Source: Alphaproteobacteria bacterium (GTDB lineage: Bacteria > Pseudomonadota > Alphaproteobacteria > SHNJ01). Taken from it: a DNA stretch of 7,538 bases. The number at the start of each line of letters is the position of its first letter. Position 1 is the stretch's first letter. The DNA lies in NCBI GenBank assembly GCA_947456345.1, contig CANGQU010000031.1:1-7538 (forward strand). The letters are read 5' to 3'. Made by a program: the position numbers and the translations under genes. Below are positions 1 to 6,600 of this stretch, piece after piece. Under the pieces are notes generated by a model. It worked only from the letters and a program-made list of their open reading frames with translations, searched no databases and was not told the DNA's origin.

Positions 1-23
1 TAAAGCTTCGGCGGACGAGTCAT
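1..23 (-). CDS. Possible start of pyrH (UMP kinase), cut by window edge
   Basis: Fifteen bases after the tsf stop, a minus-strand ATG (21-23) opens a frame reading MTRPPKL, with an eighth codon beginning TA that is cut by the window edge. If that codon is tyrosine, the reading resembles the short N-terminal lead into the YKRVLLKLSGE segment of bacterial UMP kinases. The order rpsB-tsf-pyrH-frr is widespread in Proteobacteria, so position supports the idea. No clear Shine-Dalgarno sequence precedes the ATG, and the eighth codon could equally be a stop, so this is an inference from gene order plus seven codons. The gene symbol is left empty for that reason. Confidence 0.3.
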
Positions 24-38
24 CGCAATGGCAAGAGG

Positions 39-968
39 CTATGCGATCTTGGCCATCGCCGCTACTTCGGCGGCAAAGTCCTTAACTTCTTTTTCTACAC
101 CTTCGCCAAGGGCAAAGCGCACATAACCAGAAATGGTTACGGGCGCACCGATATCTTTGGCGGCATTGGCCAAAACTTGGCTGATTTTGTTTTCGCCGTC
201 GATAACGAATAATTGATCCAGCAAGCATACTTCTTCGTAGTATTTGCGCAAACGGCCTTCGACCATTTTGCCGATAATATCGGCCGGCTTGCCCGAGGCG
301 GCGGCTTGTTCGCTGAACACGGCTTTTTCGCGGGCGACCAACGCCGGATCAAGCTTGTCCGAAGACAATGCAAGCGGATTGGCAGCCGCGATATGCATCG
401 CGATTTGCTTGCCCAGCGATTCCAATTTCGCCTTATCGCCCGTGGATTCCAAAGCCACCAGTACACCGATTTTGCCCATGTTCGGCGCAATCGAATTGTG
501 GATATAAGAAGCCACAGCACCGTTTTGCGCAGTTAATGCGGCCGAGCGGCGGAAATTCATATTCTCGCCGATATTGGCGATCAAATGCGTGATCTCGTCC
601 GCAACGTTACGGCTGGAACCCGGGCAAGCGGCGGTGTTGATGTCGGCCATCACGCCTTTTTTGGCAACGGCCACTTGGACAACGTTCTTGACCAATTCCT
701 GGAACTGGGCGTTGCGCGACACGAAATCGGTTTCCGCATTGATTTCAACCAAGGCCCCGGTTTGACCCGATACGCCAACGCCGACCAAACCCTCGGCTGC
801 AGCGCGGCCGGATTTTTTGGCCGCGGTGGCGATGCCTTTTTTACGCAACCAATCGACCGCTTGATCGATATTGCCGCCGCACTCTACCAAAGCTTTTTTG
901 CAATCGCCCATCGGTGCGCCGGTTTTCTCGCGCAGTTCGGCAACCATTTTGGCATTAATTTCTGTCAT
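39..968 (-). CDS. tsf: Elongation factor Ts (EF-Ts)
   Basis: EF-Ts is the cytosolic nucleotide exchange factor for EF-Tu: it removes GDP so that EF-Tu can reload with GTP and aminoacyl-tRNA. The 309 residues match family length. Residues 1-50 form the UBA-like N-terminal domain (ELREKTGAPMGDCKKALVEC at 11-30). The hallmark TDFV at 80-83 contains the Asp-Phe pair that disturbs the EF-Tu magnesium site. The core follows with HNSIAPNMGKIGVLVALES (157-175), MHIAAANP (191-198) and the C-terminal EGRLRKYYEEVCLLDQLFV (237-255). The ATG at 968 is the right start: a GAGG Shine-Dalgarno lies five bases upstream and MTEINAKMVAELREKTGA is the expected N-terminus. The stop is TAG. It follows rpsB by 103 bp and is probably cotranscribed with it, with a 70-bp palindrome between them. 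No frameshift or missing key residue is seen. Confidence 0.98.
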   Translation of the reverse strand: MTEINAKMVAELREKTGAPMGDCKKALVECGGNIDQAVDWLRKKGIATAAKKSGRAAAEGLVGVGVSGQTGALVEINAETDFVSRNAQFQELVKNVVQVAVAKKGVMADINTAACPGSSRNVADEITHLIANIGENMNFRRSAALTAQNGAVASYIHNSIAPNMGKIGVLVALESTGDKAKLESLGKQIAMHIAAANPLALSSDKLDPALVAREKAVFSEQAAASGKPADIIGKMVEGRLRKYYEEVCLLDQLFVIDGENKISQVLANAAKDIGAPVTISGYVRFALGEGVEKEVKDFAAEVAAMAKIA

Positions 969-972
969 GATG

Positions 973-979
973 TCCTCTT
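973..979 (-). promoter_or_regulatory. Shine-Dalgarno site of tsf
   Basis: On the minus strand the bases AAGAGGA precede the tsf ATG, with GAGG (974-977) five bases from the start codon. This fixes the tsf start at 968. The site lies only a few bases beyond the edge of the palindrome at 986-1055, so folding of that element could affect ribosome access. Confidence 0.75.
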
Positions 980-985
980 TGATAA

Positions 986-1055
986 GTCATCCTGAGCGCA
1001 GCGAAGGATCTCGATCAGTTTCGCGAGATCCTTCGGGCTACGCCCTCAGGATGAC
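986..1055. repeat. 70-bp two-part palindrome between rpsB and tsf
   Basis: Two nested pairs of perfect 11-base inverted repeats are visible. The outer arms are gtcatcctgag (986-996) and ctcaggatgac (1045-1055). The inner arms are gaaggatctcg (1003-1013) and cgagatccttc (1024-1034). The inner loop is 10 bases (1014-1023), and the two stems are separated by an asymmetric internal loop of 6 versus 10 bases. Read as protein it gives HPERSEGS and RDPSGYALRMT, strings I recall from many spurious ORF predictions in bacterial genomes, so I take it as a copy of a dispersed extragenic palindrome. It will fold in the rpsB-tsf transcript. No run of T follows on either strand, so it is not a classical intrinsic terminator, though it could attenuate transcription or stabilise the rpsB 3' end. 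Confidence 0.9.
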
Positions 1056-1071
1056 AATGTTAGTTTTAAAA

Positions 1072-1845
1072 TTAGGCGCTGGCAGCCATAGGCGCTTCAG
1101 TCATAGCGGCCACAGGCTCGGGCTTGGCGTCGGTATGACGCGAACCGCGCTCGGCCTCGGCGGCTAAACCGTCCAACACCGCGCCACCGAACAATTCGCA
1201 ATACAAATTGATCGCGCGCATCGCATCGTCGTTACCCGGTACGACATAGGTGATGCCATCGGGATTGCAATTGGTATCGACAATCGCCACGACCGGAATG
1301 TTCAATTTATTGGCTTCGGCAATCGCAATTGCTTCCTTGTTGGTGTCGATCACGCACACGACATCCGGCAAGCCGCCCATGGTTTTGATCCCGCCCAAGG
1401 CTTTTTCCAATTTTTCCTGCTCGCGTTGCAAACCCAGGATCTCGCGCTTGGTCAAACCCAATTTTTCGCGATTGGCCAATTTCTCTTCCAATTCCTTGAG
1501 GTGTTTGATCGATTGCGATACGGTTTTCCAATTCGTCAGCATGCCGCCCAACCAGCGGTGATTGACATAAAACTGGCCGCAGCGTTGCGCCATGGCGGCA
1601 ATCGGATCTTGGGCCGTGCGCTTGGTGCCAACGAACAAGACGCGGCCACCATTGGCCACGGTATCGCGGACGACTTTTAATGCGGCTTGCAGCATCGGCA
1701 CGGTTTTTTCCAAATTCAGGATGTGCACGTTGTTACGCTCGCCGAAAATATATTGACGCATTTTCGGATTCCAACGGCGGGTGTGGTGACCGAAATGCAC
1801 ACCGGCTTCCAATAGCTGGCGCATGGTAAAGTTTTGATAGGACAT
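1072..1845 (-). CDS. rpsB: 30S ribosomal protein S2
   Basis: S2 binds late to the 30S subunit at the head-body junction and is needed to recruit S1. The protein is 257 residues from the chosen start. Diagnostic segments are [20 protein letters not shown] (8-27), [15 protein letters not shown] (94-108), [20 protein letters not shown] (157-176) and [20 protein letters not shown] (183-202), followed by an Ala-rich tail ending APMAASA. A TTG at 1935 would lengthen the frame by 30 residues, but that extension is not S2-like and lies in the leader. The transcript reads ATG ATT ATG, so starts at 1851 and 1845 are both possible; [10 protein letters not shown] fits the family best. The Shine-Dalgarno is only a purine stretch, AGAGAGAGA. 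The gene has its own promoter beyond dnaE and is followed by tsf, the usual partner. Confidence 0.97.
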   Translation of the reverse strand: MSYQNFTMRQLLEAGVHFGHHTRRWNPKMRQYIFGERNNVHILNLEKTVPMLQAALKVVRDTVANGGRVLFVGTKRTAQDPIAAMAQRCGQFYVNHRWLGGMLTNWKTVSQSIKHLKELEEKLANREKLGLTKREILGLQREQEKLEKALGGIKTMGGLPDVVCVIDTNKEAIAIAEANKLNIPVVAIVDTNCNPDGITYVVPGNDDAMRAINLYCELFGGAVLDGLAAEAERGSRHTDAKPEPVAAMTEAPMAASA

Positions 1846-1851
1846 AATCAT

Positions 1852-2007
1852 TCTCTCTCTGTTGTCAAAACAGGAGTGCGGCAATTCGGATGAATTGTTG
1901 CAACGTCGCTGTTTTATCCGGTTAAACCTCCGCAAGGGTAAGTGCGCTTTATGCGACCGGAAGCGAAATCAGCCCGAGGGCGATACGCCATCCTTGCGTG
2001 TGAATTA
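1852..2007 (-). promoter_or_regulatory. rpsB 5' leader with competing stems
   Basis: About 155 nt of transcript lie between the predicted start of transcription and the rpsB ATG. Visible pairings (plus-strand coordinates) are a 7-bp stem between cgcaagg (1931-1937) and ccttgcg (1992-1998); a 5-bp stem between ccgca (1930-1934) and tgcgg (1877-1881), which reuses the same bases and so excludes the first; a 5-bp stem between cggat (1887-1891) and atccg (1916-1920) around the perfect palindrome gttgcaac (1897-1904); and a small hairpin, aattc/gaatt (1883-1896). S2 is known to repress its own leader in Gammaproteobacteria. A similar role here is inference; I do not recognise a named RNA family. 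Confidence 0.4.
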
Positions 2008-2013
2008 GAGGTG

Positions 2014-2042
2014 GTTATAGGGGGTTTTCGGGGATTTGGCAA
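2014..2042 (-). promoter_or_regulatory. Sigma70-type promoter of rpsB-tsf
   Basis: On the minus strand TTGCCA (2037-2042) and TATAAC (2014-2019) are separated by exactly 17 bases, each matching five of six consensus positions. Transcription would start near 2007, giving a leader of about 155 nt. The -35 box begins about 14 bp past the dnaE stop, so rpsB-tsf can be expressed independently of dnaE. No rho-independent terminator is visible between them, so read-through from dnaE remains possible. Confidence 0.7.
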
Positions 2043-2056
2043 GGGTATTCTATGGC

Positions 2057-5000
2057 CTAAACCTCCTCGACCCTAACCCCTTCTAGGCTGCGCAAATCGG
2101 CCAAAACGGCGCCGGTGGGCACGGGGTAGCCGGGCAAATCCACCTCGACCTCGTATTCCGGCAAATGCACGAACAGCTTGAGGGCATGCTTGCCAACCGG
2201 GCCCGGTTTCAATAGCGGTTTCAGACCCGCAACCGCACGCGGATCGTCCAAAATCAAATTCACATTCCCCCGATGCTCCCGCGCCACGTCTTCGAGGGGG
2301 CGCAGCGATTGCGCGGTCAAACGATAGGATTCTTCTTCGGATGTAAATTCGACGGTCAACAGCACCGGCTGGTTGGAATCCAGCAATTCCCGGGCGGATT
2401 GCAAAATCTCGCTGAAAAAAGTGACCTCGTAACTGCCCGAAGCGTCGGTGAATTCCACGAATGCGTATTTATTGCCTTTTTGCGATCTGCGCTCTTTTTT
2501 CGACAACATTACCCCTGCCAGGGATAATTTTCCGGCTTTGCGCTCGGCCGTTTTGGCGGCGATGTCAACCGCCGCCGTCACATGCAACCGGCGTAACAAG
2601 GGCGCATAAACATCCAACGGATGGGCCGAGAAATAATAGCCAAACGCCGCGCGTTCGGCGTTCAATTTCTCCATACCGGTCCAGGGCGCAGCTTTTTCCA
2701 GGCGAAACCCGCCCGCCGCAGCCCCGCCAAATAAATTATTCTGCTGCGATTGGGCATCGGCGCGATTCGCCTGCGCCGTGCGCAAAATCAATTCGATATT
2801 GTGCGACAACTCGGCGCGATTGGCGTGCAACCCGTCCAGCGCGCCCGCCGCGATCAACGATTCTATTTGCCGTTTGTTGATGGCGCGGGCATCCAATCGC
2901 GCCAGCAAATCCGGCAAATCCGCAAACGCGCCGTTTTGCTGGCGTTCGGCCACGAGCGCGCGCATCGCCTCGGCCCCAACCCCCTTTAATCCCGCCAGGG
3001 CATAACGTACGCCATTACCCTCGACCGCGAATTCGTCCAGCGACGCATTCAAATCCGGCGGCAATAACGGCAAGGACAGGCGCCGTAATTCCTGGCGGAA
3101 TTCGGCCAGCTTGTCGGTATCGCCCATATCCAACGTCATTTGCGCGGCCATGAAATGGGCGGGATAATTGGCTTTTAAATACGCGGTTTGATAGGAAATC
3201 AGGGCATAGGCGGCGGCGTGGGATTTATTGAAACCGTAGCCGGCGAATTTATCGACCAGATCGAAAATATGGCTGGCTTGATCCGGCGCAACGCCGTTTT
3301 TAACCGCACCCTCGACAAAAATCGCGCGCTGGGCGTCCATTTCGGATTGAATTTTTTTACACATCGCGCGGCGCAATAAATCGGCGCCACCCAGGCTATA
3401 GCCCGCCAGAATCTGCGCGATTTGCATCACCTGTTCCTGATAGATGATAATGCCATACGTTTCGCGCAACACCGGCTCGAGCGTGGGGTGCAGGAAATCT
3501 GGCTGCTCCGCCCCTTGTTTGGTTGAAATATATTTTGGAATATTGTCCATGGGACCGGGCCGGTACAACGCGACAACCGCGATAATATCCTCGAACCGAT
3601 CAGGTTTCAGTTTTTTCAATACCTCGCGCATGCCGGAAGATTCCAGCTGAAATACGCCGGTCGCATCGCCCTGCCCCAGCATCGCATAGGTTTTGGCATC
3701 GTCCAGCGGGATCGCATTGATATCGACCACCACGCCATCCCGCGCCAGATATTCCAAGGTTTTAACAATGACCGTCAGGGTCTTTAAACCCAGAAAATCG
3801 AATTTAACCAAACCCGCTTTTTCGACATACTTCATCGAAAATTGTGTCACCGCCAAATTCGAGCGCGGATCGCGGAACATCGGCACCAATTCCTGCAATG
3901 GCCGATCGCCAATCACCACCCCCGCCGCGTGGGTCGAGGCGTGGCGGTACAACCCTTCGAGCTGCAAGGCGATATCCATCAAGCGGGCAACATTTTCATC
4001 CTCGCGCCGCATTTGCTGCAACGCCGCCTCGCCGTCGATGGCTTGCTGTAACGTCACGGGGGCGGCGGGATTATTGGGAATCAGTTTGCAAATCTTATCA
4101 ACCTGGCCATAGGCCATGCCCAACACCCGGCCCACATCGCGCACCACCGCACGCGCCTGGAGTTTACCAAAGGTGATGATCTGCGCGACCTTATCGTGGC
4201 CGTATTTCTGCGCCACATAATCGATCACCTCGTCGCGGCGGCTTTGGCAAAAATCGATATCGAAATCGGGCATCGAGACGCGCTCGGGATTTAAAAACCG
4301 CTCGAACAATAATCCCCAACGCAGCGGGTCTAAATCCGTAATCAACAACGCCCAGGCGACAACCGAACCCGCACCCGAACCCCGGCCCGGGCCAACCGGA
4401 ATATTCTGCGCCTTGGCCCAACCGATAAAATCCGCAACGATCAGGAAATACCCGGCAAAACCCATTTGAATAATCGTATTCAATTCAAATTCCAGCCGCT
4501 CCGCGTAACTGGTGGGCACGGATCCGCCGAGGCGTTTATCCAACCCCTCGCGCGCCAGACGGCGTAAAATATCGGCCTCGGCCGCGCCGGTGCCATCATC
4601 ATAATGCGGCAATAGCGGATTGCGGCCTTTCAGGATAAAACTGCAGCGCCGGGCAATAACCAACGTGTTGTCACAAGCTTCGGGCAAATCAGCGAACAAG
4701 AGCCGCATCTCTGCCGCGGATTTAAAATAATGCTGCGGCGTGACGCGACGGCGGTCGGGATCGCCGATGGCCTTGCCTTGCGCGATGCATAGCAACGCAT
4801 CATGCGCTTGGAACATTTCGGGATTGGGATAAAAACATTGGTTGGTTGCAACTAGCGGAATATCGCGCGCATAAGCCAGATCGATCAACGCGCCCTCGAC
4901 CGCGTTTTCAGCCGGTAAATCGTGGCGCTGGATTTCAATATACAAACGCCCGGCAAAGGCAGTTTGTAACTTTGTAATAAATTCCTGGGCGCGCTCGGCC

Positions 5001-5458
5001 TGGTTCTGCCGCAGCAAGCGGGCCAGCGTCCCCTCGGCCCCGCCGGTTAGACAAATCAACCCCTCGTTTTGGGCCAATAATTCGTCCAAAGTCACATGTG
5101 GCGATTGGTTGTCGCGCACGCGATCATAGGACAAAGCTTGCAACGCCAATAAGCGCAAATAGCCGGTTTCATTTTGCGCCAGCACGACGATGGGGTCGTA
5201 TTCCTGCACACCGATTTGCTTGCCCAGTTTATCGAACTGCGCCAAGGCCAGTTGCACGCCAAAAATCGGCTGAATCCCGGCCTTGGTGGCATAATCGGAA
5301 AATTCGATCGCGCCGAACATATTATTGGTATCGGTGATCGCCAAAGCAGGCATGCGCTGGCGCTTGCAATTATCGATCAAGGCATCGATTTTCAACGCCC
5401 CTTCGGCCAGCGAATAGGCGGTGTGGTTGCGCAAATGAATAAAATCGGCATGGGCCAT
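2057..5458 (-). CDS. dnaE: DNA polymerase III alpha subunit
   Basis: This is the catalytic subunit of the chromosomal replicase, extending DNA 5' to 3' within the holoenzyme. At 1133 residues it is close to the E. coli protein (1160). Order: PHP domain from residue 6 to roughly 280, starting IHLRNHTAYS with ALAITDTNN at 38-46; palm and fingers with PVGPGRGSGAGSVVAW (354-369), PDFDIDF (397-403) and VKFDFLGLKTLT (551-562); the three catalytic aspartates are D400, D402 and D554. VALYRPGPMDNIPKYI (629-644) and FNKSHAAAYALISYQTAYL (743-761) are typical. A QNNLF beta-clamp-binding pentapeptide lies at 906-910. The OB-fold follows (about 978-1050) with a short C-terminal domain. MAHADFIHLRNH is the expected start, although no Shine-Dalgarno is evident. 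The PHP HxH motif is degenerate, as in other proteobacterial DnaE, so proofreading presumably depends on a separate DnaQ. The reading frame is intact. Confidence 0.98.
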   Translation of the reverse strand: MAHADFIHLRNHTAYSLAEGALKIDALIDNCKRQRMPALAITDTNNMFGAIEFSDYATKAGIQPIFGVQLALAQFDKLGKQIGVQEYDPIVVLAQNETGYLRLLALQALSYDRVRDNQSPHVTLDELLAQNEGLICLTGGAEGTLARLLRQNQAERAQEFITKLQTAFAGRLYIEIQRHDLPAENAVEGALIDLAYARDIPLVATNQCFYPNPEMFQAHDALLCIAQGKAIGDPDRRRVTPQHYFKSAAEMRLLFADLPEACDNTLVIARRCSFILKGRNPLLPHYDDGTGAAEADILRRLAREGLDKRLGGSVPTSYAERLEFELNTIIQMGFAGYFLIVADFIGWAKAQNIPVGPGRGSGAGSVVAWALLITDLDPLRWGLLFERFLNPERVSMPDFDIDFCQSRRDEVIDYVAQKYGHDKVAQIITFGKLQARAVVRDVGRVLGMAYGQVDKICKLIPNNPAAPVTLQQAIDGEAALQQMRREDENVARLMDIALQLEGLYRHASTHAAGVVIGDRPLQELVPMFRDPRSNLAVTQFSMKYVEKAGLVKFDFLGLKTLTVIVKTLEYLARDGVVVDINAIPLDDAKTYAMLGQGDATGVFQLESSGMREVLKKLKPDRFEDIIAVVALYRPGPMDNIPKYISTKQGAEQPDFLHPTLEPVLRETYGIIIYQEQVMQIAQILAGYSLGGADLLRRAMCKKIQSEMDAQRAIFVEGAVKNGVAPDQASHIFDLVDKFAGYGFNKSHAAAYALISYQTAYLKANYPAHFMAAQMTLDMGDTDKLAEFRQELRRLSLPLLPPDLNASLDEFAVEGNGVRYALAGLKGVGAEAMRALVAERQQNGAFADLPDLLARLDARAINKRQIESLIAAGALDGLHANRAELSHNIELILRTAQANRADAQSQQNNLFGGAAAGGFRLEKAAPWTGMEKLNAERAAFGYYFSAHPLDVYAPLLRRLHVTAAVDIAAKTAERKAGKLSLAGVMLSKKERRSQKGNKYAFVEFTDASGSYEVTFFSEILQSARELLDSNQPVLLTVEFTSEEESYRLTAQSLRPLEDVAREHRGNVNLILDDPRAVAGLKPLLKPGPVGKHALKLFVHLPEYEVEVDLPGYPVPTGAVLADLRSLEGVRVEEV

Positions 5459-5601
5459 GGTTTTTAATCTAACCCATCTTGCAACACTCCGCCAACGCGT
5501 TGTTTTGGGGATTATGGGGATATCGCGCCCAAAGTGAGCCGCGCGTCCGGTAACCCAAGCCCAAGTTAGGATGAAAAAAAACTATAATTTTCGAGGGTAA
5601 G
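5459..5601. promoter_or_regulatory. Divergent intergenic region between dnaE and the 107-residue gene
   Basis: These 143 bases must carry the start signals of dnaE (minus) and of the small plus-strand gene. On the plus strand a perfect TATAAT lies at 5583-5588 just after an A8 tract (5574-5581), but no good -35 box sits 16-18 bases upstream, and the predicted start would fall inside the Shine-Dalgarno site. On the minus strand CATAAT (revcomp of 5511-5516) is the best -10 candidate for dnaE, also without a clear -35. No operator-like repeat was found. Both promoter assignments are weak. Confidence 0.35.
5593..5597 (+). promoter_or_regulatory. Shine-Dalgarno site of the 107-residue gene
   Basis: GAGGG lies four bases before the ATG at 5602, the closest match to a Shine-Dalgarno sequence in this intergenic region. 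It supports both the chosen start and the reality of this small gene, the only one on the plus strand. Confidence 0.7.
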
Positions 5602-5925
5602 ATGACAGCGCCATACACGGTTGACGTAACCGTCAAATTTTATCAGCCCACGGCTGCTAGCGTTGAGGTTATCGGCACATTAACCGAGGGAAATCCCATC
5701 CGCATGACACGACTAGAAGCTGGTTTTTGGTCTCACAAAACATCGGTTACACCGGGGGAATATACAGCGGCCTTAATCGTGGACGGCAAAGTAAACGATA
5801 CGATTGCCCCAAACATGGGGACAGTCGAACATTGCACGCACGGCATGCGCAGTAGATTCATGGTCGAAGCGCCAAAGCCCCCGCTTGGTGGCGGCGGCTT
5901 GCCCCAAAAAATACAACTGCGCTAA
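5602..5925 (+). CDS. Small protein, probable CBM48/AMPK-type beta-sandwich domain
   Basis: I do not recognise a named gene. The 107 residues have no signal peptide or membrane segment, so the product is probably cytosolic. The pattern resembles the immunoglobulin-like early-set fold of isoamylase N-terminal and AMPK-beta carbohydrate modules: VDVTVKFYQP (7-16), ASVEVIGTL (19-27), MTRLEAGFWSHKTSV (35-49), PGEYTAALIVDGK (51-63), then IAPNMGTVEH (68-77) and RFMVEA (85-90). The PGxYxxxxxVDG turn is the strongest link. The FNNW-type stretch that supplies a sugar-contacting Trp in AMPK-beta is replaced by TLTEGN here, so glycan binding is doubtful; a protein-interaction role is possible. A flexible Pro/Gly tail follows (GGGGLPQ). 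It has a good Shine-Dalgarno and stands alone on the plus strand. Its TAA directly abuts the lolD TAG, with a 5-bp CGCTA/TAGCG inverted repeat across the junction. The fold is inferred; the function is unknown. Confidence 0.75.
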   Translation: MTAPYTVDVTVKFYQPTAASVEVIGTLTEGNPIRMTRLEAGFWSHKTSVTPGEYTAALIVDGKVNDTIAPNMGTVEHCTHGMRSRFMVEAPKPPLGGGGLPQKIQLR

Positions 5926-6600
5926 CTATAGCGACCAATCCTGAATCACGCCCTCGTGCAGGGTAACGACGCGGTCCAGCCGCCCGGCCAATTCGGTATT
6001 ATGCGTCACCAACAACACCGCCATATTCCCTGCCCGCGCCAGATCGCGGATGAGGTCGAACACGACCGAGCCATTGGCCAAATCCAAATTCCCCGTGGGC
6101 TCATCCGCCAATAAAATTTTTGGTTTATTGGCCAAGGCACGCAAAATCGCCACGCGTTGCTGCTCCCCGCCCGATAATTGGGTGGGGCGGTGATCGGCCC
6201 TGGCCTTAAGCCCCACCTGCGCCAACAACTCCATGGCGCGGCGTGCGGCCACATCCCGCTCGGTGCCCAAAATCAACTGTGGCAGGACGATGTTTTCCAA
6301 TGCCGTAAATTCGGGAAGCAAATGGTGAAATTGATACACAAAGCCGATGGACCCCGCCCGCAACGCCGAGCGTTTGGGGTCGCTTAAACCCTTCGTTTCC
6401 TGGCCGTCAATGCGGATCGAGCCGGTTTGCAATTTTTCCAACAATCCAGCCAGATGCAGCAAAGTCGATTTGCCCGTTCCCGATGGCGCTACCAGCGCCA
6501 CCATCTCCCCGGCCTCGATGCGCAAATTCGCACCGCGCAAAATCTCGAGCCGGTTTTCGCCCTGGCGGTAAGTATGGTGGATGTTGGTAAGGTCTAACAT
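5926..6600 (-). CDS. lolD: LolD, ATPase of the lipoprotein-releasing ABC transporter
   Basis: LolD hydrolyses ATP at the cytoplasmic face of the inner membrane to drive LolC/E-type permeases, which extract lipoproteins and pass them to LolA. All ABC motifs are present in 224 residues, the usual LolD length: Walker A APSGTGKST (38-46, K44), Q-loop Q90, signature LSGGEQQRV (142-150), Walker B ILLADEP (162-168) with catalytic E167, D-loop NLD (171-173) and H-loop H200. The first Walker A glycine is Ala (A38), which I recall as common in alphaproteobacterial LolD. MacB, FtsE and other MacB-like ATPases are close relatives, but the adjacent LolC/E-family permease settles the assignment. The frame is open upstream to 6678 without another ATG, so 6600 is the start. 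It has no Shine-Dalgarno: TATACGC repeats run right up to the ATG. It probably shares a transcript with the permease. Confidence 0.93.
   Translation of the reverse strand: MLDLTNIHHTYRQGENRLEILRGANLRIEAGEMVALVAPSGTGKSTLLHLAGLLEKLQTGSIRIDGQETKGLSDPKRSALRAGSIGFVYQFHHLLPEFTALENIVLPQLILGTERDVAARRAMELLAQVGLKARADHRPTQLSGGEQQRVAILRALANKPKILLADEPTGNLDLANGSVVFDLIRDLARAGNMAVLLVTHNTELAGRLDRVVTLHEGVIQDWSL

Noticed and set aside
38..46. Defective LolD Walker A because the first glycine is Ala (residues 38-46 of the protein, not window bases)
   Set aside because: The GxGKST core and K44 are intact, and this Ala appears normal for alphaproteobacterial LolD, so it is not evidence of inactivation.
585..995. 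136-residue plus-strand open frame opposite tsf
   Set aside because: It is the shadow of a strongly conserved EF-Ts gene; no recognisable domain or start signal.
986..1055. Rho-independent terminator between rpsB and tsf
   Set aside because: The stem is strong, but no T-run follows it on the minus strand, and only scattered Ts follow on the plus strand.
871..1167. 98-residue plus-strand open frame reading HPERSEGSRSVS...
   Set aside because: It is antisense to tsf and rpsB and is open mainly because it translates the palindrome at 986-1055, a familiar source of spurious proteins.
1846..1935. 30-residue N-terminal extension of S2 from a TTG at 1935
   Set aside because: The residues are not S2-like, TTG is a poor start here, and the segment lies in the structured leader; the family N-terminus begins at 1845.
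2461..2880. 139-residue plus-strand open frame opposite dnaE
   Set aside because: Arg/Pro-rich antisense shadow of dnaE without family-like motifs; the similar frames at 3693-4112 and 3844-4176 were dropped for the same reason.
5420..5458. Damaged PHP active site in DnaE (HLRNH instead of HxH)
   Set aside because: The E. coli-type DnaE is degenerate at the same place (HLRVH), so this is the proteobacterial norm and not a novelty.
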